Shown here: piece after piece, positions 8,148-16,497 of the stretch
How positions within the stretch are numbered: the first letter of the stretch is position 1
Layout: each line of letters starts with the position of its first letter
Program-made: the position numbers and the translations under genes
Notes under the pieces: model-generated
The model's database searches: none
What the model saw: the letters and a program-made list of their open reading frames with translations, nothing else
Told to the model about the DNA's origin: nothing
NCBI RefSeq assembly: GCF_050033475.1
Contig: NZ_CP188321.1
Coordinates: 1-64,000, forward strand
Direction: 5' to 3'
DNA from: Cetobacterium sp050033475
GTDB taxonomy: Bacteria > Fusobacteriota > Fusobacteriia > Fusobacteriales > Fusobacteriaceae
DNA: 64,000 bases

Positions 8148-9506
8148 TTAATTTATTTTATTATTTTCATAATCTTTTAATTCACGATCTACTATCTTGT
8201 ATAAACCTAGTAGTCCAACAAGGTTTGGAATAACCATTAAACCATTAAATAAATCAGCCATTTCCCATACTAATTCAACTTTTAAAGTAGATCCGATTAT
8301 GATAATTATCATAACAATTATTCTATAAATATTGATGGCTTTTGTTCCAAATAAATATTTTATATTGGCTTCTCCAAAAAAGTACCAACCTATAATAGTG
8401 GAAAATGCAAAGAAGAATAAACAAATAGCTACTAATGTATTTCCATGAATTCCTAATGTAGATTCAAAAGCTTTTTGAGTTACACGTATTCCTCCAACAC
8501 CTAAATGATTTGCACCAGTTGTTAAGATAACTAATGCTGTACAATTTAATACAATAAAAGTATCTATAAAAACAGTAAAAATTGCAACACATCCTTGCTC
8601 ACAGGATTGCTTAACTTTAGCTACAGCGTGGGCATGAGGTGTACTTCCCATACCAGCTTCATTAGAAAATAGTCCTCTAGCAATACCATATCTCATAGAT
8701 TGTTTAACAGTAACACCTAAAGCTCCTCCCATAACGGCTTTAGGATCAAAAGCACCAATAAATATAGATTTAAATGCAGGAATTATATGACTATAATTTA
8801 TGAATATAATAATTAAAGATAAAACGATATAAACTAATGCCATGATAGGTACTACTTTTTCAGTAACAGATGCAATCCTCTTAATTCCACCAAAGAAAAC
8901 AAAACCTGCTAAGATAGAAATAATAATCCCTGTAATTAAAGGATCAATGTTAAGAGCATTATTAAATGCATCAGATATTGAATTGGCTTGAACTGCATTT
9001 CCCATAAAACCTAAGGCTAAGATACAAGAAACTGCAAAAAATCCAGCTAAGATTTTACTGATAAAACTATTATTAAATCCTTTGCTGATATAATAAGCAG
9101 GACCTCCAGTAACTTGTCCATCAATTTTTGTTTTAAAAACTTGTCCTAAGACAGCTTCTCCAAAAACAGTTGCCATTCCAAAGAATGCACTTACCCACAT
9201 CCAGAAAATTGCACCAGGTCCTCCAGAAATTATTGCTGTAGCTGCTCCTGCTAAATTACCAGTACCAACTTGTGCAGCAATTGCTGTGGCAAGAGCTTGG
9301 AAAGAACTCATACCATCATTACCTGCAGCTTTTCCTTTCAATGACATGTTACCAAAAATTCTTTTAGCACCATCTTTGAATTTTCTAATTTGAACAAACT
9401 TGAACTTTAGAGTATAAAAAATACCAGTACCTAAGAGTAAAAAAATAAGTAGGGAATTCCATAAAAGTGAGTTTAAATCTTTGACTATTAACAGCAGAGA
9501 TTCCAT
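8148..9506 (-). CDS. Sodium:alanine/glycine symporter (AGCS family)
   Basis: An inner-membrane amino acid:cation symporter of 452 residues with many hydrophobic segments. Family hallmarks include GNMSLKGKAAGNDGMSSFQA near residue 50, AAQVGTGNLAG (substrate/Na+ site region) and LFSNEAGMGSTPHAHA around residue 280. It lies directly upstream of the glycine reductase genes on the same strand, so glycine import is the likely job, although alanine cannot be excluded. The ATG has AGGAGG upstream. It may be co-transcribed with grd or separated by the promoter at its 3' end. Confidence 0.93.
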   Translation of the reverse strand: MESLLLIVKDLNSLLWNSLLIFLLLGTGIFYTLKFKFVQIRKFKDGAKRIFGNMSLKGKAAGNDGMSSFQALATAIAAQVGTGNLAGAATAIISGGPGAIFWMWVSAFFGMATVFGEAVLGQVFKTKIDGQVTGGPAYYISKGFNNSFISKILAGFFAVSCILALGFMGNAVQANSISDAFNNALNIDPLITGIIISILAGFVFFGGIKRIASVTEKVVPIMALVYIVLSLIIIFINYSHIIPAFKSIFIGAFDPKAVMGGALGVTVKQSMRYGIARGLFSNEAGMGSTPHAHAVAKVKQSCEQGCVAIFTVFIDTFIVLNCTALVILTTGANHLGVGGIRVTQKAFESTLGIHGNTLVAICLFFFAFSTIIGWYFFGEANIKYLFGTKAINIYRIIVMIIIIIGSTLKVELVWEMADLFNGLMVIPNLVGLLGLYKIVDRELKDYENNKIN

Positions 9507-9707
9507 AAATTCCTCCTAAAATATTTTATTTTTTTAGTTCTCTTAAGTATGCCAAGATGACTTTTTGAAAATTCAATAGAAAAAATTATCACATTACTTT
9601 ATTAGCTTTAAAAAACAAAAAAATCAAGCTTTTTTATTTTATTATAGTATTTTTTTCGTATAAAAAGATTTAAAAACAAAAAAAATGTTGTTTTATAGTA
9701 GAAATTA

Positions 9708-9719
9708 TGTTATATAACA
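9708..9719. promoter_or_regulatory. Palindromic candidate GntR/UTRA operator in the divergent gap
   Basis: The perfect 12-bp palindrome TGTTATATAACA lies 33 nt before the regulator ATG and overlaps the likely -10 region of its promoter (TATAAC-like words). GntR/HutC regulators bind short palindromes of the form TGTnTAnACA. The rest of the 246-nt divergent gap (9507-9752) is very AT-rich, with a TATAAT word on the minus strand at 9641-9646 that may serve the symporter. Confidence 0.5.
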
Positions 9720-9752
9720 AATATAACAAATTTTAGAAATTAGGAGAAAAAA

Positions 9753-10466
9753 ATGTCTGTAAAGATAGTTATGCATACTAAAATATATAATGAATTAAAA
9801 ACACTTATTACAAATGGCCATTTAAAAGAGAATGATAAATTATTAACAGAAGAACAATTATGTGAGCAATATAATGTTAGTAGAATAACTATAAGAAGAG
9901 CATTAAAAGATTTAGAAGAAGAAGGATTGATTTATAAAATAAGAGGCAAAGGGACATTTATATCTCCATCAGTAATTGTTCAAAATAAAAATACTTTAAC
10001 AAAATTTTATGATGATATAAAAAAAACTGGAAAAATTCCAAGTTCAAAAATTTTATCATTAAAAATTATTTATTCTGATGAAGAGTTAAATAAAAAAATG
10101 TCATTAAAGAGATCAATAGAGTTATATGAAATAATATGGATAAGATATATTGATAAAGAACCTGTAATTTATGAAAAATTATATTATCCTGTATATAAAT
10201 TTAGCGGTTTAGAAAAATATTTAGAAGAAAATATAAATTTATATGAAGTTTTACAAAAAAAATATAAATTTACTGCTGGGAAAGGGATTGAATTTTTTAA
10301 ACCCTGTTTGCTCTCGGAAGAAGAAATAAAATTGCTTAAAGGAAATAAAATAAAAATAGGGATGAAATTAGAAAAAAAATTATATGATGGTGAAGAAGTA
10401 ATAGAATATACTTTGGCAACTATTAGAGGAGATAGATTTTTATATCAAATAGAGTATAAATTATAA
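9753..10466 (+). CDS. GntR family regulator with UTRA domain (HutC type)
   Basis: A DNA-binding repressor of 237 residues. Residues about 5-75 form the winged helix (LLTEEQLCEQYNVSRITIRRALKDL followed by the wing RGKGTFIS). Residues about 95-235 are a UTRA effector domain, which in this family binds a sugar phosphate or a related small molecule. It starts an apparent operon with the sulfatase 27 nt downstream, so it probably controls use of a sulfated sugar or ester. The ligand cannot be told from sequence. Confidence 0.9.
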   Translation: MSVKIVMHTKIYNELKTLITNGHLKENDKLLTEEQLCEQYNVSRITIRRALKDLEEEGLIYKIRGKGTFISPSVIVQNKNTLTKFYDDIKKTGKIPSSKILSLKIIYSDEELNKKMSLKRSIELYEIIWIRYIDKEPVIYEKLYYPVYKFSGLEKYLEENINLYEVLQKKYKFTAGKGIEFFKPCLLSEEEIKLLKGNKIKIGMKLEKKLYDGEEVIEYTLATIRGDRFLYQIEYKL

Positions 10467-10493
10467 ACTATTTTAAATAGAAGGAGAAAGCAC

Positions 10494-11945
10494 ATGAATA
10501 ATATAGCATTAATATTACTAGATCAAGTAAGAACAGATATGTTAGGAACTTATGGACATGAAATAGTTAAAACTCCACATATGGATTCTTTAGCAAAAGA
10601 TGGAATAACTTTTACAAATGCTTATACACCAGCTGCAGTTTGTGGTCCTGCTAGAACCTCTTTATTTACAGGACAGATGCCAACTAACCATGGATTGGTA
10701 AGAAATGTTGAAAAAGCAGCAGTAAGTGATCCTAAAAAAGAAAATCCAAATATTATATCAAATTTAGATGAATATAAAAAATTATATATAGGAAAATGGC
10801 ATGTAGGAGGGAAATTATTACCAAAAGATTTTGGATTTGAAGGACATAATTTTGATGGATATGGGTATCCAGGTAGTGGAGTATATAAAAATATGGTTTT
10901 TGATCAAGGACCAAAATTGGAAGATAGATATGTAAAATGGCTTGAGGAAAAAGGATTTGAAATTCCAGAATTAACAGATGTTTATTTTGGAGAAAATCCA
11001 CATTTAAAAGTTCAAGAGTTATGTGGAAAATTAAATTGTCCAAAGGAAGCAACATTACCATATTTTGTGATTGATGAAGCTAAAACTAGAATAATAGAGG
11101 CTAAAAAAGAAGGGAAACCATTTTTTGTATGGATGAATTTTTGGGGACCACATACACCGTGTGTAATACCAGAACCATATTACTCAATGTATTCAAAAGA
11201 AGATGTAAAATTTGATGAAAGTTTTTATAATTCTTTAAAAGATAGACCTCTTTATCATCAATATATATCTAAAATGTGGGGAGTTTGGGATGCACCGGAA
11301 GATAAGTGGAAAGAAGTTATAACTAAATTTTGGGGATATATTACTTTAATAGATGATGCAATTGGAGAATTTATAAAATTCTTGAAGAAAGAAAACTTAT
11401 ATAATAATTCATTTATAGCAGTAACTGCAGATCATGGAGATGCTATGGGAGCCCATAGATTAATAGAAAAAGGTGAATTTATGTTGGATAAAATTTATAA
11501 TATTCCAATGATAGTAAAAAATCCTAATTCAATTAGAAAAAATGTAAAAGATGATAGTTTAATTTATTTACATGATTTAACTCCAACATGTTGTGAAATT
11601 GCAGGGAAAAAAATTCCAGAGTTTTTTGATGGAAAGAGTTTTTTACCATTAACAGAAAATAGACCTTATGAAGAAAGAAGAGGAATTTTAGCACAATTAG
11701 CAGGACACTTTGTTTCTTTTGAACAAAGAATGTGGAGAAGAAAAGACTTTAAATTAATATTTAATAGTACTGATAAATGCGAACTATATGATTTAAAAAA
11801 TGATCCAGAAGAAATGAATAATCTTTTTTATGATTCAAAATATAAAGACCTTAAGAAAGAAATGCTAGATGAATTATATGGAGAAATGATTCGATTGAAG
11901 GATCCATTAGCGAATTGGCTTTATAGAATAATTAATTATTTATAA
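10494..11945 (+). CDS. Cytosolic arylsulfatase-type sulfatase
   Basis: Hydrolyses sulfate esters using a formylglycine residue. The activation motif CGPAR begins at Cys50, so this is a Cys-type sulfatase that needs a maturase, and one is encoded 11 nt downstream. Metal-site segments seen are LLDQVRTDMLGTYG at the N-terminus and TADHGDAMGAHR around residue 315. The protein is 483 residues and has no signal peptide, so the substrate must be imported or made inside the cell. Choline-sulfatase-like, heparan or mucin sulfate specificity cannot be separated here. Confidence 0.93.
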   Translation: MNNIALILLDQVRTDMLGTYGHEIVKTPHMDSLAKDGITFTNAYTPAAVCGPARTSLFTGQMPTNHGLVRNVEKAAVSDPKKENPNIISNLDEYKKLYIGKWHVGGKLLPKDFGFEGHNFDGYGYPGSGVYKNMVFDQGPKLEDRYVKWLEEKGFEIPELTDVYFGENPHLKVQELCGKLNCPKEATLPYFVIDEAKTRIIEAKKEGKPFFVWMNFWGPHTPCVIPEPYYSMYSKEDVKFDESFYNSLKDRPLYHQYISKMWGVWDAPEDKWKEVITKFWGYITLIDDAIGEFIKFLKKENLYNNSFIAVTADHGDAMGAHRLIEKGEFMLDKIYNIPMIVKNPNSIRKNVKDDSLIYLHDLTPTCCEIAGKKIPEFFDGKSFLPLTENRPYEERRGILAQLAGHFVSFEQRMWRRKDFKLIFNSTDKCELYDLKNDPEEMNNLFYDSKYKDLKKEMLDELYGEMIRLKDPLANWLYRIINYL

Positions 11946-11956
11946 GGAGTTAAATT

Positions 11957-13063
11957 ATGAGAGGACTTAGCATCTTGATAAAACCATCATCAAGTCTTTG
12001 CAATATAAGATGCAAATATTGTTTTTATGAAGATTTATCTGAAGAGAGAGAAATTAAATCCTATGGATTTATGGAAATTGAAACTTTAGAAATAATTGTA
12101 AAGAAAGCTTTTGAATATGTAAAAAATGGAGTTTGTAATTTTGTTTTTCAAGGTGGAGAACCTACATTAATTGGATTAGAATTTTATAAAGAATTAATAA
12201 AATTTCAAAAAAAATATAATATAGAAAAGGCAACTATAAATAATAGTATTCAAACAAATGGAATGTTATTAGATGAAAAATGGGCTTCTTTTTTTAAAGA
12301 AAATAATTTTTTAGTTGGGTTATCTTTAGATGGAAATGAGATTGTTCATAATAAAAGAAGAATTGATCCTAATGGAATAGGAACATTTGAAAGAGTACTG
12401 AAAAGTAAAAAAATATTAGATGAATATAATGTAGAGTATAATGTTTTATCAGTTTTAGATAATGAATTAGGAAAAAATATAGAAGCTGTTTATGAATTTT
12501 TTAAAAAAGAAGATATTAGATTTCAGCAATATATTCCTTGTTTAGATTCGATTAATGATAAAAAAATAATATGTAAAAATTTAGATAATGATATTTATTT
12601 ACAGAGTATGAAAAAACTATTTGATTTATGGTATGCAGATATTATGAAAAATAATATTTTTAGTATAAGATATTTTGAAAATATACTTATGATTATATTA
12701 ACCGGTAGAGCAGAATCTTGTGATATGATGGGCCATTGCTCAATTCAAAATGTAATTGAAAGTGATGGAGGGATATATCCTTGTGACTTTTATGTAAGTG
12801 ATCAATGGAAATTAGGAAATATAAAAAGTGATAATTTCCAAGATATCTTTAATAAAAAATTATCCGAAGATTTTTATAGAGAATCTTTAAATATTCCAGA
12901 GGAATGTAAGGAATGTAAATGGTATAAAATATGTAGAAATGGATGTAAAAGATATAGAAATATTGATGGAAAATATAAATATTGTAATGAAGTAAAAGAA
13001 TTTTTTGAATATTCTATTGATAGATTTTATAAATTAGCTTCTTTTATACAAAATAAAAATTAA
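11957..13063 (+). CDS. Anaerobic sulfatase-maturating radical SAM enzyme (anSME)
   Basis: Converts the active-site cysteine of the neighbouring sulfatase into formylglycine. The radical-SAM cluster motif CNIRCKYC gives Cys15, Cys19 and Cys22. The C-terminal SPASM region supplies more cysteines (SCDMMGHC, YPCDFY and CKECKWYKICRNGC) for two auxiliary Fe-S clusters. Its 368 residues match the family. It is translationally close to the sulfatase (11-nt gap with AAGGAG) and followed by a terminator, closing the regulator-sulfatase-maturase operon. Confidence 0.93.
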   Translation: MRGLSILIKPSSSLCNIRCKYCFYEDLSEEREIKSYGFMEIETLEIIVKKAFEYVKNGVCNFVFQGGEPTLIGLEFYKELIKFQKKYNIEKATINNSIQTNGMLLDEKWASFFKENNFLVGLSLDGNEIVHNKRRIDPNGIGTFERVLKSKKILDEYNVEYNVLSVLDNELGKNIEAVYEFFKKEDIRFQQYIPCLDSINDKKIICKNLDNDIYLQSMKKLFDLWYADIMKNNIFSIRYFENILMIILTGRAESCDMMGHCSIQNVIESDGGIYPCDFYVSDQWKLGNIKSDNFQDIFNKKLSEDFYRESLNIPEECKECKWYKICRNGCKRYRNIDGKYKYCNEVKEFFEYSIDRFYKLASFIQNKN

Positions 13064-13066
13064 GTG

Positions 13067-13103
13067 AAAAATATGCTCTTATAGTTGGAGCATATTTTTT
13101 TAT
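13067..13103 (+). terminator. Terminator after the sulfatase operon
   Basis: Stem AAAATATGCTC (13067-13077) pairs with GAGCATATTTT (13088-13098) and is followed by T-rich sequence. Confidence 0.85.
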
Positions 13104-13109
13104 TTTATA

Positions 13110-13140
13110 TTGACTCTGGAACTATTCTAAGGTTTATAAT
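13110..13140 (+). promoter_or_regulatory. MerR-type promoter with 19-bp spacer before the MATE gene
   Basis: TTGACT (13110-13115) and a perfect TATAAT (13135-13140) are 19 bp apart instead of 17. Long spacers of 19-20 bp carrying a dyad are the mark of MerR-family activated promoters. The spacer region CTCTGGAA/TTCTAAGG forms a partial dyad around 13123. No MerR gene is in the window. Confidence 0.6.
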
Positions 13141-13163
13141 AAGACCAAGGAGGAGGATTTTAT

Positions 13164-14498
13164 ATGAAAATGGATTTAGGAAAAGATGGTTTATGGAGAT
13201 TAATTCTTAAATATGGAATTCCATCAGTTCTGACGATGTGGATATTTTCATTATACACTATTGTGGATGGGTTCTTTGTAAGTAAGTATTTAGGATCTCA
13301 AGGATTGGCTGCAGTTAATATAGTTATGCCTTATATCAATTTATCATTTGCAATGGGTATTATGGTCGCTATAGGCGGCGCTACGATAATTGGAATTAAG
13401 CTAGGTGAACAGAAAGAAAAGGAAGCGTCAAGAGTATATAGTATTTCTGTGGAGTTATTTATTATTTTAGGATTGATAATAGGTGCTGTGGGAATTATTT
13501 TTTCTAAAGAAGTTGTTAATATTTTAGGTGCTAATAGCATAATTGAAAATGATTCAATGACTTATTTATATTATCTATCATTTTTTGTTGTTTTTTATCT
13601 TTTGGGATATGGATTAGAAATTTTTGTAAGAGTTGATGGAAATCCAACATATTCAATGATTTGTATATTAATAGGAGCTGTTGTTAATATATTATTAGAT
13701 TATATTTTAATAGCAAAATTACAAATGGGAATAGTAGGGGCAGCCTTAGCTACAGGAACAGCTCAAATGAGTACAGTTTTGCCTTTAATATATTATTTAA
13801 AGTATAAAAGGAAGAAGCTAAAATTTAAAATTCATAGAATAGATTATAAACTATCATGGAATATTTTATTTAATGGTTCTTCAGAATTTTTAACAGAAAT
13901 TGCAACAGGAATAGTTATAATGGCATTTAATATTCATATTATGAGTACTATAGGAAATGAAGGAGTTTCAGCTTTTGGAATAATAGGTTATATTTCAACT
14001 TTAGTAACAATGACGATGATTGGATTTGCTCAAGGGATTCAACCTATTATAAGTTATAATTATGGAGCAGAATATTTTAATAGGATAAAAGAAATTTTAA
14101 AGATTTCATTAGGAACTGTCCTAATTTTAGGAGCAGTATTTTATATTGGAGTAAATGTATTTTCAGAAAATATTGTTCATATTTTTGTTAGAGATAATGA
14201 AAAGCTAATATCTATAACAAAAGAAGCTATAAAATTCTATAGTTTTACTTATATAATTATGGGAATAAATATAATAGTTGGAGCTTATTTTACAGCAGTG
14301 GAAGATGCTTTGACATCAAGTATTTTAAGTATATTACGAGGAATCATATTTATTAATATATTATTATATATATTGCCAAATATTTTTGAAAATAAAGGAA
14401 TTTGGATATCAGCTCCTTTAAACGAAACAATAACTTTAGTTATTTCAATGATGATATTATTTACAACAGGAATAAAAAAATTAAAAACTGTAGAGTAA
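13164..14498 (+). CDS. MATE family multidrug/cation efflux protein
   Basis: An inner-membrane antiporter of 444 residues with about twelve hydrophobic segments, exporting drugs or metabolites in exchange for Na+ or H+. The N-terminus LWRLILKYGIPSVLTMWIFSLYTIVDGFFVSKYLG and the repeat-like PTYSMICILIGAVVNILLDYILI are typical. It is a single-gene unit behind a promoter with MerR-type spacing, suggesting induction by a drug or redox signal. Its stop codon lies inside the terminator stem. The substrate is unknown. Confidence 0.92.
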   Translation: MKMDLGKDGLWRLILKYGIPSVLTMWIFSLYTIVDGFFVSKYLGSQGLAAVNIVMPYINLSFAMGIMVAIGGATIIGIKLGEQKEKEASRVYSISVELFIILGLIIGAVGIIFSKEVVNILGANSIIENDSMTYLYYLSFFVVFYLLGYGLEIFVRVDGNPTYSMICILIGAVVNILLDYILIAKLQMGIVGAALATGTAQMSTVLPLIYYLKYKRKKLKFKIHRIDYKLSWNILFNGSSEFLTEIATGIVIMAFNIHIMSTIGNEGVSAFGIIGYISTLVTMTMIGFAQGIQPIISYNYGAEYFNRIKEILKISLGTVLILGAVFYIGVNVFSENIVHIFVRDNEKLISITKEAIKFYSFTYIIMGINIIVGAYFTAVEDALTSSILSILRGIIFINILLYILPNIFENKGIWISAPLNETITLVISMMILFTTGIKKLKTVE

Positions 14499-14512
14499 AA
14501 TCTACAGTTTTT
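14485..14512. terminator. Bidirectional terminator
   Basis: AAAACTGTAGA pairs with TCTACAGTTTT around a GTAAAA loop, with A and T runs on either side. It serves the MATE gene and the convergent gene on the minus strand. Confidence 0.85.
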
Positions 14513-14778
14513 TAATAAGCTATTTCAGCAGATTCAATTGTGCACGGATAATCATCTAATATATCAAAAAGTTTTTCAATAGTTTCGTCAATAACTTGAA
14601 AATTATTTTTTTTAATTCCTTTAATAATTAATTCTAAATAATCTTTAATTAAATATACGGAAATATTTTTATAAGAATATTTAAAACCACTAACATATTC
14701 AATAAGCAAAATATTTTTTTCAAAAATAATAGTTTTTATTCTTTGTCGATTAATATTCTCGATAGAAAAATTAAACAT
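14512..14778 (-). CDS. Small hypothetical protein, 88 aa
   Basis: Not recognised. It is a soluble, acidic-to-neutral protein with alternating beta-like segments (TIIFEKNILLIEYVSGFKYSYKNISVYLI) and a C-terminal helical part ending DYPCTIESAEIAY. It has a good ribosome site (GGGGAGGGA, 5 nt before the ATG), a plausible promoter at 14816-14844 and its own terminator, so it is very likely expressed. No domain, signal peptide or membrane segment is visible. Confidence 0.7.
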   Translation of the reverse strand: MFNFSIENINRQRIKTIIFEKNILLIEYVSGFKYSYKNISVYLIKDYLELIIKGIKKNNFQVIDETIEKLFDILDDYPCTIESAEIAY

Positions 14779-14815
14779 AGTTATCCCTCCCCATAGATAT
14801 CTAAATTTAACAGTT

Positions 14816-14844
14816 ATAATACTCTATTTAAGAAAAAATGTAAA
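14816..14844 (-). promoter_or_regulatory. Promoter of the 88-aa protein gene
   Basis: On the minus strand TTTACA (14839-14844) is followed after exactly 17 nt by TATTAT (14816-14821). Confidence 0.55.
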
Positions 14845-14962
14845 GGGAAAATGAAAAATAAAGTCAAAAATATGTCATATATATATAATATATTTTTAAA
14901 TTTTACTGAAGTATATTAAAATATAATAAATGTTTTATATCATTGAGTTCGGGGGGATTAAA

Positions 14963-15220
14963 ATGATGATAAATAAAAAGGCTAATTTATTTAGAGTAGA
15001 AATGTATTTGGGGAAAAGAATTTACGATGAACAAGAATTTGATGATATTAAGTTTCGTGAATTTTTTTATAAATTAGATTTAGCACAAAAATATTTTTCT
15101 AGATTATCAAAAAAATTAGAAGATGGTCAAGAAATGAGAATTTTTAAAAAGATAGATGTCAATAAATGGGATTTAATAGATAGTATGACATATGGTGATA
15201 TAATAGAAGAATTAATTTAA
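14963..15220 (+). CDS. Small hypothetical protein, 85 aa
   Basis: Not recognised. It is a highly charged soluble protein with a central helix-rich stretch (FRVEMYLGKRIYDEQEFDD to LAQKYFSRLSKKLEDGQEM) and no membrane segment. An upstream ATG at 14930 is in frame, but GGGGGGA sits 5 nt before the ATG at 14963, which is therefore chosen. It stands alone between divergent and convergent neighbours, with a terminator right after the stop codon. Confidence 0.65.
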   Translation: MMINKKANLFRVEMYLGKRIYDEQEFDDIKFREFFYKLDLAQKYFSRLSKKLEDGQEMRIFKKIDVNKWDLIDSMTYGDIIEELI

Positions 15221-15224
15221 AAAT

Positions 15225-15252
15225 AAGAGGTAACTAGATGTTACCTCTTTTA
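15225..15252. terminator. Bidirectional terminator before HU
   Basis: AAGAGGTAAC (15225-15234) pairs with GTTACCTCTT (15240-15249) around TAGAT, flanked by A-rich and T-rich sequence. It is shared by the 85-aa gene and the convergent HU gene. Confidence 0.85.
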
Positions 15253-15263
15253 TATTTTTATAA

Positions 15264-15542
15264 TTATCCGTTTAATTTTTCAGATAAAGCTTTTCCTGGC
15301 TTGAATTTAGCAGCTTTTTTAGCAGGTATAGCAATTTCTTCTCCAGTTTTAGGATTTCTTCCAGTTCTTGCAGCTTTTTCAACTACTTCAAATTTTCCAA
15401 ATCCTAAGAAAGAAACTTCTTCTCCTTTAACAAGAACTTCTTCTAAAGATTCTAACATAGCAGTTAAAACTTTTTCAGTTTGAGTTTTAGTTTCTAATCC
15501 TGATTTAGCTTGAAATAAATCTATAAATTCTTTTTTAGTCAT
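15264..15542 (-). CDS. hup: HU family DNA-binding protein
   Basis: A histone-like protein of 92 residues that bends and compacts DNA. The beta-arm signature GFGKFEVVEKAARTGRNPKTGEEI and the C-terminal AKFKPGKALSEKLNG are typical. A longer in-frame start at 15611 exists, but AAGGAG lies 10 nt before the ATG at 15542 and the family starts with MTKKEF, so the shorter form is used. It is monocistronic with its own promoter and terminator. Confidence 0.95.
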   Translation of the reverse strand: MTKKEFIDLFQAKSGLETKTQTEKVLTAMLESLEEVLVKGEEVSFLGFGKFEVVEKAARTGRNPKTGEEIAIPAKKAAKFKPGKALSEKLNG

Positions 15543-15578
15543 TGTAGTACGCTCCTTTGAATATAAATTTCCTATAAA

Positions 15579-15608
15579 GTTATAGCATAGACAGAATGGC
15601 TTTGGCAA
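15579..15608 (-). promoter_or_regulatory. Promoter of the HU gene
   Basis: On the minus strand TTGCCA (15603-15608) and TATAAC (15579-15584) are 18 nt apart, giving a leader of about 30 nt before the HU ATG. Confidence 0.55.
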
Positions 15609-15699
15609 CAATTTTTTTAAGAAAACTTAAAAATAAATGAGGATTTTCAACAAAAAAATTGAATGAATATGTACAAAAAATAAAAAAAAGGAGATGAAA

Positions 15700-16497
15700 A
15701 TGGAAAAGGATTGTAAAGATTTAAGAGTTGCTGTTTTAAAAATGATAAATAAAGCAGGTTCTGGACATCCTGGTGGTTCTTTATCAGCAGTGGAGTTATT
15801 ATATGTTTTATATAAAAAAATTTTAAGATTTGATGTAAAAAATATACAGGATATAAATAGGGATAGAGTAATAATATCAAAGGGTCACTGTAGCCCCATT
15901 GTTTATTGCATATTAAATAAATTTGGATTTTTTTCAAAAAATGAATTAGAAAAGTTTAGAGAGTACGGAGCTTTATTACAAGGACATGTGTCAAAAAATA
16001 TACCTGGGATAGAGCTATCAACAGGATCTTTGGGAATGGGATTAGGGGTAAGCTGTGGAATGGCTTTAGCCGGAAAATTAAGGGAAATAAAATACAATGT
16101 ATATTGTTTAATTGGAGATGGTGAGCTTCAAGAGGGTAGTAATTGGGAGAGTCTAATGTTTGCTAGTCATCATAAATTGACAAATTTATGTATAATTTTA
16201 GATTATAATAAGGTACAAGAAAATGGCTTTGTAAATAATATAAATAATATAGAACCATTGAAAGAAAAATTGGAATCCTTTGGTTGGAAAGTTATAGAAA
16301 TAGACGGACATAATATAATTGAAATAGAAGAATCTTATAATAAATTTTTAAATGAAAAGGAAAAACCCACTATAATAATAGGAAATACTATAAAAGGAAA
16401 AGGAGTTTCTTTTATGGAATTTAATAATAAATGGCATGGAAAAGCTCCAAATGAAAATGAACTTGCAAAAGCAATTTTAGAATTGGAGGAGAAATAA
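15700..16497 (+). CDS. Transketolase, N-terminal (TPP-binding) subunit
   Basis: The first half of a split transketolase, which moves two-carbon units between sugar phosphates in the pentose phosphate pathway. The thiamine-diphosphate motif begins GDGELQEGSNWES around residue 145, and KAGSGHPGGSLS lies near the N-terminus. Two ATGs are possible: 15694 abuts the AAGGAG site, whereas 15700 is 6 nt away, so 15700 (265 residues) is preferred. The stop overlaps the start of the C-terminal subunit by one base, implying translational coupling. Confidence 0.93.
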   Translation: MEKDCKDLRVAVLKMINKAGSGHPGGSLSAVELLYVLYKKILRFDVKNIQDINRDRVIISKGHCSPIVYCILNKFGFFSKNELEKFREYGALLQGHVSKNIPGIELSTGSLGMGLGVSCGMALAGKLREIKYNVYCLIGDGELQEGSNWESLMFASHHKLTNLCIILDYNKVQENGFVNNINNIEPLKEKLESFGWKVIEIDGHNIIEIEESYNKFLNEKEKPTIIIGNTIKGKGVSFMEFNNKWHGKAPNENELAKAILELEEK

